Shown here in pieces: positions 25,160-34,702 of a DNA stretch of 64,000 nt. The position numbers and the translations under genes are program-made. The notes below the pieces were generated by a model. The model worked only from the letters and a program-made list of their open reading frames with translations. It was not told the origin of the DNA and searched no databases. Numbering within the stretch: the first letter of the stretch is position 1; every line of letters starts with the position of its first letter. Source of the stretch: an uncultured Johnsonella sp. GTDB taxonomy: Bacteria > Bacillota > Clostridia > Lachnospirales > Lachnospiraceae. The stretch lies in NCBI GenBank assembly GCA_900766185.1, contig CAAFUL010000089.1, forward strand, positions 1 to 64,000, read 5' to 3'.

Positions 25160-25819
25160 ATGAATGTATTTGATATTATAGGTCCGGTAATGATAGGACC
25201 TTCAAGCAGCCATACCGCAGGTGCGGCAAGGCTTGGAAAAGTAGCTAAGATTATGTTCGGAAAGGACATAAAAAAAGCCCATATATATATGCATGGAAGT
25301 TTTGCAAAAACCGGTAAGGGACATGGAACGGATAAGGCTATTATAGCCGGGCTTTTAGGTATGGAGCCGGATAATGAAAATCTAAGGTACAGTTTTGAGA
25401 TTGCCAAAGAGCAGGGATTGGAATTTGAGTTTAGTGAGATAAAACTTGAAAATGTGCATCCGAATACTGTAAGAATAGAACTTGTCGGTGAGAATGATGA
25501 CAAACTTAGCATGGAGGGCTCCTCAGTAGGTGGAGGAAGTATACTGGTATACAAACTTAACAACTATGAAGTCAATCTGAATTTTGAAAATCCGAGTATA
25601 GTAGTAGTGCATGCCGACTATCCGGGGGTTATAGCAAAGGTTACGGATGAGCTTTATAAATACGGCGTAAATATATGCGACTTCCACCTTTCAAGAAAAA
25701 GCAAGGGCGGAGAAGCACTTATGACCATAGGTATGGACTCTATGCCGGATAGGAAGATAGAAGAAGATATATCCGCCATAGACTATGTAAGTGCGGTCAA
25801 TATATTAGACAGGTTATAA
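25160..25819 (+). CDS. sdaAB: L-serine dehydratase, iron-sulfur-dependent, beta subunit
   Basis: A 219-residue subunit. The N-terminal MNVFDIIGPVMIGPSSSHTAG is the family signature, with KTGKGHGTDKAI and GGGSI in the central domain. A C-terminal ACT domain (~149-219, VVVHADYPGVIAKVTDEL) probably binds serine or another regulator. With the alpha subunit encoded 42 bases downstream it converts L-serine to pyruvate and ammonia, without PLP. AAGGAG lies 12 bases before the ATG. Confidence 0.95.
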   Translation: MNVFDIIGPVMIGPSSSHTAGAARLGKVAKIMFGKDIKKAHIYMHGSFAKTGKGHGTDKAIIAGLLGMEPDNENLRYSFEIAKEQGLEFEFSEIKLENVHPNTVRIELVGENDDKLSMEGSSVGGGSILVYKLNNYEVNLNFENPSIVVVHADYPGVIAKVTDELYKYGVNICDFHLSRKSKGGEALMTIGMDSMPDRKIEEDISAIDYVSAVNILDRL

Positions 25820-25861
25820 TTCAAGTTTGTTTCAAATAAAGTATAGGAATGTGGTTTAAAT

Positions 25862-26740
25862 ATGCAAATAAAATATAATTCGTTGTCGGCAGTTGCCGAT
25901 TTGGCTATAGAAAACAATATGAGCATATCTGAGCTTGTTATTAAAGAACAGGCGGAAAGTATGGGACTTAGCGAAGCTGAAATTAAAGCGAAGATGCTTG
26001 AAAGATATAATATAATGAAGAGGGCAAAGGAAGAAGGCTTAAAAGAGGGCTTGGTATCTGTAAGCGGTCTTACCGGAGGTGATGCCTTAAAACTTTACAA
26101 ATATAGAGAAAAAGGTGTAAATATTTGCGGAGGTATTTTTACCAAGGGGCTTTCATATGCCTTGGCAGTCAATGAGTATAATGCCGCTATGGGTAAGATA
26201 GTGGCAACTCCTACAGCAGGAAGCTGCGGGATACTTCCGGCAGCCATGATAACCATGCAGGAAGAGCATGGATTCAGTGATGAAGAAATAGTAGAGGCTA
26301 TGTTTACAGCATCGGCTGTAGGTATGGTAGTGGCTACAATAGCCAATGTTTCAGGGGCAGAAGGAGGTTGCCAAGCGGAGTGCGGATCGGCTTCGGCTAT
26401 GTCGGCAGCAGCTATATGTGAGCTTTTTAAGGCAGGACCTAAGGCCTGCATCAATGCAGTGGCTATAACTTTTAAGAATGTACTTGGACTTGTGTGCGAT
26501 CCGGTAGCGGGACTTGTGGAAGTACCCTGTGTAAAAAGAAATGCCTCAGGTGTGGCAACAGCCTTTATGGCGGCACAGTTGGCTATGAGCGGAATAGAGA
26601 GTAAGATACCGGTTGACGAGACCATACTTACTATGAAGAAGGTAGGGGATACGATGAGTACCAGCTTAAAGGAGACAGCAGAGGGAGGACTTGCGGTAAC
26701 TCCTTGCGGCTGTGCTATCAGTAAAAGAATTTTAGGTTAG
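25862..26740 (+). CDS. sdaAA: L-serine dehydratase, iron-sulfur-dependent, alpha subunit
   Basis: A 292-residue catalytic subunit that holds an oxygen-sensitive 4Fe-4S cluster. Likely cluster cysteines are in GSCGILPA, GGCQAECGSASAM, VCDPVAGLVEVPC and the C-terminal PCGCAISKR. TPTAGSCGI is the family motif. The cluster acts as Lewis acid in removing the serine hydroxyl. It is expressed with sdaAB; the separate-subunit form is common in Clostridia. Confidence 0.96.
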   Translation: MQIKYNSLSAVADLAIENNMSISELVIKEQAESMGLSEAEIKAKMLERYNIMKRAKEEGLKEGLVSVSGLTGGDALKLYKYREKGVNICGGIFTKGLSYALAVNEYNAAMGKIVATPTAGSCGILPAAMITMQEEHGFSDEEIVEAMFTASAVGMVVATIANVSGAEGGCQAECGSASAMSAAAICELFKAGPKACINAVAITFKNVLGLVCDPVAGLVEVPCVKRNASGVATAFMAAQLAMSGIESKIPVDETILTMKKVGDTMSTSLKETAEGGLAVTPCGCAISKRILG

Positions 26741-26854
26741 TAGTTTTATAGACTACAAACCCTAGCCCGTCAAGCATTTCCTTGTAAAGTTATATTAGGC
26801 TCATTTTCCATAGCATAATATTATACCCTAAAAACCCCCATAAATTAAGCGTCA

Positions 26855-26901
26855 ACACAATATATAGTTATTTTACCTTGACCAAACACAATATAAGGTA
26901 T
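26855..26901 (+). promoter_or_regulatory. Tandem NrdR-box-like operators upstream of nrdD
   Basis: ACACAATATATAGTTA at 26855-26870 and ACACAATATAAGGTAT at 26886-26901 both resemble the NrdR box (ACACWATATATWGTGT-like). Their starts are 31 bases apart, three helical turns, as in known NrdR operators. They lie ~125 bases before the nrdD start codon, where repression by NrdR would be expected. Confidence 0.7.
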
Positions 26902-27023
26902 ATACTTAGACTTGCAAAAATTAATACACTCAACTTAGGAAGGGATTTTGGCAGCTTGTAAATTGGGCTGTTAAAATCCTATTCTAACCTATAAAAGTGC
27001 ATTTAAAAGATAGAGAGGTCGCT

Positions 27024-29192
27024 ATGAGGATTATAAAAAGAAGCGGTGTAGAACTGGATTTTGATATCAGCAAGATAATATGTGCAGTCGAAAAAGCCAA
27101 TGCGGTAGTCAAGGAAGATGAAAGACTCAGTAGGGAGCAGATAGAAGATGTTGCAAGTAAGGTTGAAGCTGCTTGTCTTAACATGAACAGATCCGTAGGT
27201 GTGGAAGAGATACAGGATATGGTCGAGAATGAAATTATGGCACATAAGGCATTTGAGGTTGCCAGAAAATACATAACCTATAGATACATACAAAATCTGA
27301 AAAGAAAATCCAATACCACAGATGAGAAAATATTGTCCTTGATAGAGTGTGATAATGAAGAGGTAAAACAGGAAAATTCCAATAAAAACCCTACAGTAAG
27401 CTCAGTCCAAAGAGATTACATGGCAGGTGAGGTGTCTAAAGATTTGACGGAAAGGATACTTTTATCATCTGACATAGTTGAGGCACATAAAGAGGGGATA
27501 TTACATTTTCATGATTCGGATTACTTTGCTCAGCATATGCATAACTGTGATCTTGTAAATCTGGAAGATATGTTACAAAACGGTACCGTTATTTCCGGAA
27601 CCTGTATAGAAAAGCCGCACAGTTTCTCCACGGCTTGTAATATCGCTACACAGATTATTGCGCAGGTGGCATCCAGTCAATATGGAGGTCAGAGCATATC
27701 CTTGGCACACCTTGCCCCCTTTGTCGATGTAAGCAGGCAAAAGATTAGAGCCGAACTTGAAGCCGAACTTTACGGTTTACCTTTAAGTGAAGAAAAGAAG
27801 GAACTGATTGTAGATAAAAGGCTTAGAAGAGAGGTCAACAAAGGAGTGCAGACTATACAATATCAGGTAGTTACTCTTATGACCACTAACGGACAGGCAC
27901 CGTTTATTACTGTATTTATGTACTTAAATGAAGCTAAGTCAAAGCAGGAAAAAGAAGACCTTGCAATGATCATAGAGGAAATGATAGTACAAAGACACAG
28001 AGGTGTTAAGAATGAAAGTGGAGTTTGGATTACTCCGGCATTCCCTAAACTGATATATGTGCTGGAAGAGGATAATATACATCCGGACTCAAGATATTAT
28101 TATCTTACCAAACTTGCAGCAAAATGTACTGCAAAAAGATTAGTACCCGACTATATATCCGAAAAGAAGATGCTTGAACTTAAGATAGATAAACTCGGTA
28201 GGGGGAACTGTTATACTTGTATGGGTTGCAGAAGCTTTCTTACACCGTATGTGGATGAAGAAGGTAAGCCTAAGTATTACGGAAGATTTAATCAAGGTGT
28301 TGTAACTCTTAACTTGGTTGATGTGGCTTTAAGCAGCGGCTCCGATATAGAAAAGTTCTGGGATATATTTGAAAAAAGGCTGGAGCTTTGTCATAAAGCG
28401 CTTAGGGCAAGACATGAAAGACTTCTTGGAACCCTATCGGATGTTGCTCCGATACTTTGGCAATATGGAGCATTGTCAAGGTTGGAGAAGGGTGAGCCTA
28501 TAGATAAACTTCTTTACGGAGGATATTCGACATTAAGCCTTGGTTATGCTGGACTGTATGAGTGCGTAAAATATATGACAGGGAAAAGTCATACGGACGA
28601 AGAAGCTAAACCTTTTGCACTTAAGGTTATGCAGTATATGAATGATAAGTGTACCGAGTGGAAAATCAAGGAAAACATAGATTACTCCTTATATGGAACC
28701 CCTCTTGAGTCAACGACCTATAAATTTGCCAAGTGTCTGCAAAAAAGATTCGGTATTATCGAGGGAATTACCGATAAGAGCTATATTACCAACAGCTACC
28801 ATGTTCATGTGTCAGAAAAAATAGATGCATTTACCAAGCTTAAATTCGAAAGTGAATTCCAAAAACTTTCACCCGGCGGCGCTATAAGCTATGTTGAGGT
28901 TCCGAATTTACAAAACAATTTGGATGCGGTTATGAGCCTGCTTAAGTTTATATATGATAATATTATGTATGCGGAGCTTAACACCAAGTCCGATTATTGT
29001 CAGGTTTGCGGATATGATGGAGAGATACTCATAAATGAAGATGATACCAAGCTTTTGTGGGTATGTCCTCATTGCGGCAATAAGGATCAAAGTAAACTTA
29101 ATGTAGCCAGACGCACTTGCGGTTACATAGGAACACAGTTTTGGAATCAGGGAAGAACACAGGAAATCAAAGACAGAGTACTGCATTTATAA
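27024..29192 (+). CDS. nrdD: Anaerobic (class III) ribonucleoside-triphosphate reductase
   Basis: I start at the ATG at 27024 (AGAGAGG upstream) rather than an in-frame GTG at 26997. The 722-residue enzyme begins with an ATP-cone (MRIIKRSGVELDFD...) for allosteric control. The body contains HDSDYFAQHMHNC and NLVDVAL. Two cysteine pairs near the end (CQVCGYDG, CPHCGN) form the zinc site, and the glycyl-radical motif TCGYIG places the radical at about Gly700. It makes deoxynucleotides under anaerobiosis after activation by NrdG. Confidence 0.97.
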   Translation: MRIIKRSGVELDFDISKIICAVEKANAVVKEDERLSREQIEDVASKVEAACLNMNRSVGVEEIQDMVENEIMAHKAFEVARKYITYRYIQNLKRKSNTTDEKILSLIECDNEEVKQENSNKNPTVSSVQRDYMAGEVSKDLTERILLSSDIVEAHKEGILHFHDSDYFAQHMHNCDLVNLEDMLQNGTVISGTCIEKPHSFSTACNIATQIIAQVASSQYGGQSISLAHLAPFVDVSRQKIRAELEAELYGLPLSEEKKELIVDKRLRREVNKGVQTIQYQVVTLMTTNGQAPFITVFMYLNEAKSKQEKEDLAMIIEEMIVQRHRGVKNESGVWITPAFPKLIYVLEEDNIHPDSRYYYLTKLAAKCTAKRLVPDYISEKKMLELKIDKLGRGNCYTCMGCRSFLTPYVDEEGKPKYYGRFNQGVVTLNLVDVALSSGSDIEKFWDIFEKRLELCHKALRARHERLLGTLSDVAPILWQYGALSRLEKGEPIDKLLYGGYSTLSLGYAGLYECVKYMTGKSHTDEEAKPFALKVMQYMNDKCTEWKIKENIDYSLYGTPLESTTYKFAKCLQKRFGIIEGITDKSYITNSYHVHVSEKIDAFTKLKFESEFQKLSPGGAISYVEVPNLQNNLDAVMSLLKFIYDNIMYAELNTKSDYCQVCGYDGEILINEDDTKLLWVCPHCGNKDQSKLNVARRTCGYIGTQFWNQGRTQEIKDRVLHL

Positions 29193-29278
29193 TAAAAAAC
29201 TTTCTAAGTGTTAAAGCAGAGCGGGGCTTAGACAGTAAGGTGAGGCTTTAGAATAAGATATCCGAAAGGATTTTACTT

Positions 29279-29800
29279 ATGAAATATGCAAATATAAAGT
29301 ACTATGATGTGGCAAACGGTCCGGGTGTCAGAACCAGTCTTTTTGTATCCGGTTGTACGCACAGGTGTGAGGGCTGTTTTAACGAAATAGCCTGGGATTT
29401 TGACTATGGCAGGGAGTTTACCGGGGAAACTATAGCCGAGATAGTAGATTCGCTTAGAGAAGATTATATAGCCGGTATCACTTTACTTGGTGGTGAACCT
29501 ATGGAAAAGGTAAATCAGTTAGAGCTTATAAAGCTTTTAAGGGAGTTAAAAAAAATCTATCCCGGTAAAACTGTGTGGTGTTACACGGGATACACCTATG
29601 ATGAGGATTTTAAACAGGGTGCAAGAGCTTATACAGAAGTTAGTGATGAGTTTTTGAATCTGGTGGATGTGCTTGTTGACGGGAAATTTATAATATCTTT
29701 AATGGATATAAGGCTTAAGTTTAGAGGCAGCTCCAATCAAAGAATTATAGACATGAATCAAACAAGAAAAAATAATGAAATAACATTGTGGGAAGGCTAA
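29279..29800 (+). CDS. nrdG: Class III ribonucleotide reductase activating protein
   Basis: A 173-residue radical-SAM enzyme. SGCTHRCEGC supplies Cys26, Cys30 and Cys33 for the 4Fe-4S cluster, and TLLGGEPM is the SAM-contact motif. It installs the glycyl radical on NrdD, encoded 86 bases upstream. CGAAAGGA precedes the ATG. Confidence 0.96.
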   Translation: MKYANIKYYDVANGPGVRTSLFVSGCTHRCEGCFNEIAWDFDYGREFTGETIAEIVDSLREDYIAGITLLGGEPMEKVNQLELIKLLRELKKIYPGKTVWCYTGYTYDEDFKQGARAYTEVSDEFLNLVDVLVDGKFIISLMDIRLKFRGSSNQRIIDMNQTRKNNEITLWEG

Positions 29801-29938
29801 GTTTATTACTTGGAAAATATCCGGTGTATGCAATTAAGAAAGAGGCAAGTTATTTGGAATACTTATTGTAAGAAACGATGCATTAGTTGCTACAGGAAGT
29901 TTGGACTTTTATAAACTTAAGTATTTATGATATATTAC

Positions 29939-29981
29939 AGTGGAGCGTTGTCAAGAAACATATTTTGATAAAGGCTCCACT
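29939..29981 (+). terminator. Stem-loop downstream of nrdDG
   Basis: AGTGGAGC (29939-29946) pairs with GCTCCACT (29974-29981), with TATCTTTTA after it. It may end the nrdDG transcript, or lie in the leader of the next gene, whose ATG is 24 bases beyond. Confidence 0.5.
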
Positions 29982-30004
29982 TATCTTTTAGGGGGAAATA
30001 ATTT

Positions 30005-30643
30005 ATGGATTTTATGGAGTTTATTAATACACCTGCCGGTGCTATAAGTATGCTTATGTTAGGAGTTTTGATCATTTGTATATGGGCTGTAATTCATTTT
30101 TCATATTTATACAAAAAAGAAAAAAGTGCTGTTGTCAAATGGTTTAATGCAACTCATGCAGTACTTACCTTTATTAATGATAAAAATATAAAAATATACG
30201 GTGGAGTTATACCTAACAGGGCTTGGAGGAAGTCAGAAAGAAATACCTTAAGGGAGTACTGGTACATAACCGATGCAAATTCCCTGAATGAAAATGTAAA
30301 CTCTCTTATGAAATACGGTCATAGAAGTGAGTACGAAAATAAAGGAAAAGAAGGAGATATAGGAGCTTGGGACTACAGCAGAGCTATGTCCTTGCTTTCA
30401 TCAGGCTATGTATGTGCTTACATCAGCAAGCAGGAGGCACTCGATCGCTCACTTGAGATTGCAAAGGTAATACAATCCGCATATACTTCATGGGATGATT
30501 TTATGAATTCATATTTAAAAGGTTATGAGTATTGGTCAAATCATACTCCAAAGGGAAGATGGCAGATATATGAGAATTTAAGAAAGCAAAAAAACAGTTT
30601 GTATAATATTCCTTGGAACTTGGAGCTTAAGAGGGAGTGGTAG
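30005..30643 (+). CDS. DUF1266 family protein with N-terminal membrane anchor
   Basis: A 212-residue protein with one hydrophobic helix (~14-34), then a soluble DUF1266-like domain. WYITDANSLNENVNSLMKYGH, GAWDYSRAMSLLSSGYVCAYIS and SWDDFMNSYLKGYEYW follow the family's W-I-T, WD-x-R and SW motifs. Its function is unknown. The ribosome site AGGGGG is strong. It has no obvious operon partner. Confidence 0.75.
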   Translation: MDFMEFINTPAGAISMLMLGVLIICIWAVIHFSYLYKKEKSAVVKWFNATHAVLTFINDKNIKIYGGVIPNRAWRKSERNTLREYWYITDANSLNENVNSLMKYGHRSEYENKGKEGDIGAWDYSRAMSLLSSGYVCAYISKQEALDRSLEIAKVIQSAYTSWDDFMNSYLKGYEYWSNHTPKGRWQIYENLRKQKNSLYNIPWNLELKREW

Positions 30644-30803
30644 TTTTTTAGTAAAATTCATCAAAGAAGAGAGGTTATATTTACTTAATATCATTTTCAT
30701 CTTTATCAAAAAAACTAAAGATATTTAATTTTTATTTATAAATCAGACGAAGATGAATTTCGGCAGCTTTTATATTTACTATGCTGTCTGCGGATTAATA
30801 TGC

Positions 30804-30809
30804 TATAAT
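30804..30809 (+). promoter_or_regulatory. Extended -10 promoter element of trpS
   Basis: TGC-TATAAT at 30801-30809 is an extended -10 box, 38 bases before the trpS ATG. No clear -35 box is seen. A hairpin (TTCATCTT/AAGATGAA) lies farther upstream; no T-box features are present. Confidence 0.5.
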
Positions 30810-30847
30810 AATAGCTTAGAATTATAACAAGTTAGAAAGGTTTAAGT

Positions 30848-31936
30848 ATGGATAAGATTATTTTAACAGGGGATAGACCTACCGGAAAGCTGCATCTTGG
30901 GCATTATGTAGGTTCTCTTAAAAGAAGAGTGCTGTTGCAAAACTCAGGAGAATATAAGAAAACTTTGATTATGATAGCGGATGCACAGGCACTTACCGAC
31001 AACTTTGAAAATCCTGAAAAAATCAGGCAAAATATTATAGAGGTGGCACTTGATTATTTGAGTGTGGGTATTGATCCTGCAAAGGCTACTATATTTATAC
31101 AATCAATGATACCTGAGCTTACAGAGCTTAGTTTTTATTATATGAATCTTGTAACAGTATCAAGGCTGCAAAGAAATCCTACTGTAAAGACAGAGATACA
31201 GATGAGGAATTTTGAATCAAGTATACCGGTAGGATTTTTTACCTATCCTATAAGTCAGGCTGCCGATATCACAGCATTTAAGGCTACCACAGTACCTGTA
31301 GGAGAAGATCAGCTTCCTATGATAGAGCAAACCAGAGAGATAGTAAGAAAATTCAATCAAATATACGCTGAGGTTTTGGTAGAGCCTGATGCTTTGATAC
31401 CTGAAAACAAAGCCTGTCTTAGACTTCCGGGAACTGATGGTAAGGCTAAGATGAGCAAGTCGCTCGGAAATTGCATCTATTTATCGGATGCTTCCGATGA
31501 AGTAAGTGCAAGGGTCAAGACCATGTATACAGATCCTTTGCATATACAGGTATCGGACCCCGGTCATATAGAGGGCAATACGGTATTTACTTATCTTGAC
31601 GCCTTCTGCCTTGACAGACATTTTGAAGACTACCTGCCTGAATACAAGAACTTGGATGAGCTTAAAGAGCATTATAAGAGGGGCGGACTGGGTGATGTTA
31701 AGATAAAGAAGTTCCTTACCAAGGTACTGCAGGAAGAATTGGAGCCTATAAGAAACAGAAGAAAAGAGTACGAAAAGGATATTGCGTCCGTATATGAAGT
31801 ACTTAAAAAGGGCTGTGAAAATGCAAGAGAGATAGCTGCAGCGACCTTAGATGAGGTAAAGCACGCTATGAAAATAGATTATTTTACAGATACCGAGCTT
31901 ATAAACTCACATATAGAAAAGTATAAGGGGGTATAA
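30848..31936 (+). CDS. trpS: Tryptophanyl-tRNA synthetase
   Basis: A 362-residue class I synthetase. LTGDRPTGKLHLGHYVGSL carries the HIGH-type motif (His16, His19) and KAKMSKSLGN the KMSKS loop. AGRAPH-like specificity elements are not obvious, but VGEDQLPMIEQTREI is typical of this branch. It attaches tryptophan to its tRNA. luxS starts 2 bases after the stop codon. Confidence 0.95.
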   Translation: MDKIILTGDRPTGKLHLGHYVGSLKRRVLLQNSGEYKKTLIMIADAQALTDNFENPEKIRQNIIEVALDYLSVGIDPAKATIFIQSMIPELTELSFYYMNLVTVSRLQRNPTVKTEIQMRNFESSIPVGFFTYPISQAADITAFKATTVPVGEDQLPMIEQTREIVRKFNQIYAEVLVEPDALIPENKACLRLPGTDGKAKMSKSLGNCIYLSDASDEVSARVKTMYTDPLHIQVSDPGHIEGNTVFTYLDAFCLDRHFEDYLPEYKNLDELKEHYKRGGLGDVKIKKFLTKVLQEELEPIRNRRKEYEKDIASVYEVLKKGCENAREIAAATLDEVKHAMKIDYFTDTELINSHIEKYKGV

Positions 31937-31938
31937 AT

Positions 31939-32415
31939 GTGGAGAAAATAGCAAGTTTTACAGTGGATCATTTGAATCTGCTTCCGGGAATATATGTATC
32001 AAGAAAGGATACCTTGGCAAGCGATGTGATCACCACCTTTGACCTAAGAATGACCAGACCTAATTTCGAGCCGGTAATGAATACGGCTGAGATCCACGCA
32101 ATAGAGCATTTGGGAGCAACCTATCTTAGAAATCATAAAGAATTTGGGCAAAAGACAATATACTTCGGACCTATGGGTTGTCGTACCGGATTTTATCTTT
32201 TACTGAAAGGAGATTATGAGTCCAAAGACATAGTAGAGCTTATGATAGAGCTTTATAAGTTTATAAAAGATTATGAGGGTGAAATACCCGGTCAAAGCCC
32301 CAAAGATTGCGGTAATTACCTTGATATGAATTTAGGTATGGCTAAATATCTTGCAGATAAGTATTTAGAGGTTTTGCTTAATATAAGTGAAAAGAATCTT
32401 ATATATCCTGCATAA
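31939..32415 (+). CDS. luxS: S-ribosylhomocysteine lyase (AI-2 synthase)
   Basis: A 158-residue protein beginning at a GTG behind AAGGGGG. The metal-binding motif is HAIEH (His53, Glu56, His57), with a third ligand probably the Cys in SPKDCGNY; the catalytic Cys81 is in GPMGCRTGFY. It cleaves S-ribosylhomocysteine to homocysteine and the AI-2 precursor in the activated methyl cycle, linking to metK at 41940. Co-transcription with trpS (2-base gap) is likely. Confidence 0.97.
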   Translation: MEKIASFTVDHLNLLPGIYVSRKDTLASDVITTFDLRMTRPNFEPVMNTAEIHAIEHLGATYLRNHKEFGQKTIYFGPMGCRTGFYLLLKGDYESKDIVELMIELYKFIKDYEGEIPGQSPKDCGNYLDMNLGMAKYLADKYLEVLLNISEKNLIYPA

Positions 32416-32433
32416 ACAATAAAGGGGGATTTA

Positions 32434-33798
32434 ATGAATAATAATGAAAATCCTTTAGGATACGCTCCGATATCAGGGCTTATCTTAAAGTTTGCACTGC
32501 CCTCTATTTTAAGTCTTTTGGTAACCTCGGCATATAATATTACAGATCAGATATTTATAGGAAATGTCGTAGGAATGCTTGGAAATGCAGCTACCAATGT
32601 TGCATTTCCGGTAGTTACCTTAACCGGTGCTTTGGCACAGCTTGCCGGTATAGGTACGGCTGCCAATTTTAATCTTGGAATGGGAGCTAAAAAAGAAGAA
32701 GAGGCTAAGTCTTATATAGGCACAGGGTTGCTTTTATCGGGAATACTGGGAGTCTTAATAGTTGCGTTTACATTGATATTTTCCAAACAAATACTTATTA
32801 TCTGCGGTGCAACCGAAGCTGTAATGCCCCTTGCCTCGAGTTATCTTAATATTACGGCTTGGGGCTTGTTTTTTCTGCTTTTTACGACTGCTGTAAGTAA
32901 TATTATAAGGTCTGACGGAAGTCCTACTTATTCTATGCTGTGCAATATAATCGGAGCCTTACTTAATGTATTTTTAGATTATCTGTTAATGTTTGTTTTT
33001 AATATGGGTATAGAAGGTGCCGCAATAGCAACCGTTATAGGTCAGGCTGTATCATTTGTACTCAGTTTCGTATATTTCTTTAGATTTAAGGCATTTAAGA
33101 TCACACTTTCCATGTTTAATCTTAAGTTAAAGCAAGTGATCGGAATTTTAAGTCTTGGTGTGGCTAATTTTATTAATTTGGCTATGATCATGCTTCTTAA
33201 CATAGTACTTAACAATGTGCTTAAATACTACGGCAAGGACAGTATTTACGGTGCGGATATACCCTTGGCAGTGTCCGGCGTAGTGTCAAAAATCAGCAGC
33301 ATACTTATAGCTATTTCTGTAGGTCTTGCTCAAGGTTGTCAACCTATACTGGGCTTTAACATGGGAGCTAAAAATTATAAAAGGGTAAGAGAAACTTTTA
33401 TAAAAGCGGTTATGGTATCCTTTAGTATAAGTATTTTCTTTTTTATAGCCTTTCAATTCTATCCTGATAATATAATCTTGATATTCGGTTCAGGGGATAA
33501 TTTATATATAGAATTTGCAAGAAAATATCTTAGAATCTTTTTGTTTTTCATCTTCGGATTTGCTATACAGCCGCTTGCGGTAAATTATTTTACAGCCACC
33601 GGAAATGTTTTTTCCGGCATTGTTTTATCTACAGCAAGGCAGGGGCTTGTACTTATCCCCTTCCTTATTATATTTCCGATGTTTTGGGGATTAGACGGTA
33701 TACTGTATGCAGGACCGGCATCTGATATAATAACTACAAGTCTGGCAGTAATTATGGTAATTGCCAACTTTGCAAAGCTGAGAAAGAAAACAGAGTAA
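32434..33798 (+). CDS. MATE family efflux transporter
   Basis: A 454-residue membrane protein with about twelve helices in two related halves. The N-terminus (FALPSILSLLVTSAYNITDQIFIGN) and the second-half match (SVGLAQGCQPILGFNMGAKNY) are typical of MATE (NorM/DinF-like) cation-coupled drug or metabolite exporters. It follows luxS after 18 bases behind AAAGGGGG and is probably in the same operon; the substrate is unknown. Confidence 0.92.
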   Translation: MNNNENPLGYAPISGLILKFALPSILSLLVTSAYNITDQIFIGNVVGMLGNAATNVAFPVVTLTGALAQLAGIGTAANFNLGMGAKKEEEAKSYIGTGLLLSGILGVLIVAFTLIFSKQILIICGATEAVMPLASSYLNITAWGLFFLLFTTAVSNIIRSDGSPTYSMLCNIIGALLNVFLDYLLMFVFNMGIEGAAIATVIGQAVSFVLSFVYFFRFKAFKITLSMFNLKLKQVIGILSLGVANFINLAMIMLLNIVLNNVLKYYGKDSIYGADIPLAVSGVVSKISSILIAISVGLAQGCQPILGFNMGAKNYKRVRETFIKAVMVSFSISIFFFIAFQFYPDNIILIFGSGDNLYIEFARKYLRIFLFFIFGFAIQPLAVNYFTATGNVFSGIVLSTARQGLVLIPFLIIFPMFWGLDGILYAGPASDIITTSLAVIMVIANFAKLRKKTE

Positions 33799-33997
33799 TC
33801 CCTTTAATCTGTGTTAATAGTATTTTTACAAAATAGAAAGCTTAAAACTACTTGTAAATTCAAGCGATAAATGTTATTTTTGCATTGTAACTCTAAGTTT
33901 GTAATAGACTTTTTGATAATTTTATAAAAAGCTCTATATCTGCTATAAAAGTTTAATAAGAACCGGTGTAATGTATCATTGTAAGGAGGCAGTGTTT

Positions 33998-34642
33998 ATG
34001 CGTAGAGTATCAATAAGTTTTCTAATAGCATTTATTCTTTTGTTTTCTTTTGTTTCTTTTGCCGGAGATCTACCCGAGTCTCTTCTTAACAGCCCTACAG
34101 CACAGGTATATATAGGAGAACTTAAAAAAGTTTATGATGATGAAAGTGTTGTATTTACCCAAAAGGTAAAGATAAAGGGAGATTTTACTAAGGACAAAGA
34201 AATAAGGTACTATAAGTATGTGTTTGACGGCGGATTTGAAATAGGTAAGAGCTATCTTATAGGAGATGATACAGCCGTTTCTATGGGTGATGCTTGGATA
34301 TTGCATATTTCAGGCGAGGATTTAAGAACTTTGGAAATCGGTGAAGATTATGATATGGCAAAAAGGATGCAGCAATATATTAATGACGGAAGTTTTGAAA
34401 AAAGTGAGGAAGAGCTTAATAACAGCGAAGCAGTAAAAGTAAGCGAAACTCAAACAAGCGAAACTCAAATAAGTGAAGCAAAGACGGCACAATCGGGTCT
34501 AAGCGTAGGAACTAAAGAGGCGGACAGTCAAACTGAGTCAGGAAAAAATAATGTTCTGATTTATGCAATAGTTATAGGTTTTGTAGCAGCTATAGGATAT
34601 GCTACACTGAGAATTAGAGCTAAGTATAAAAATAGGGGCTAG
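33998..34642 (+). CDS. Secreted protein with C-terminal membrane anchor, unknown function
   Basis: I use the ATG at 33998 (AAGGAGG nine bases upstream), giving 214 residues. A signal peptide (to about SFAGD), a small beta-rich domain (~25-130), a Thr/Ser/Glu-rich spacer with repeated SETQ/SEAK units (~145-175) and a C-terminal helix (~187-206) followed by basic residues suggest an extracytoplasmic domain tethered to the membrane on a flexible stalk. I recognise no family. Confidence 0.65.
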   Translation: MRRVSISFLIAFILLFSFVSFAGDLPESLLNSPTAQVYIGELKKVYDDESVVFTQKVKIKGDFTKDKEIRYYKYVFDGGFEIGKSYLIGDDTAVSMGDAWILHISGEDLRTLEIGEDYDMAKRMQQYINDGSFEKSEEELNNSEAVKVSETQTSETQISEAKTAQSGLSVGTKEADSQTESGKNNVLIYAIVIGFVAAIGYATLRIRAKYKNRG

Positions 34643-34702
34643 GATGTGTATCAGAACTTAAATTTACACAATGCCCTATTAAATTAGGATAAGGAGAAGA
34701 AT

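Noticed and set aside
26095..26625. 176-codon minus-strand open frame
   Set aside because: It lies wholly inside sdaAA, whose catalytic motifs are intact; the antisense frame shows no recognisable domain or ribosome site.
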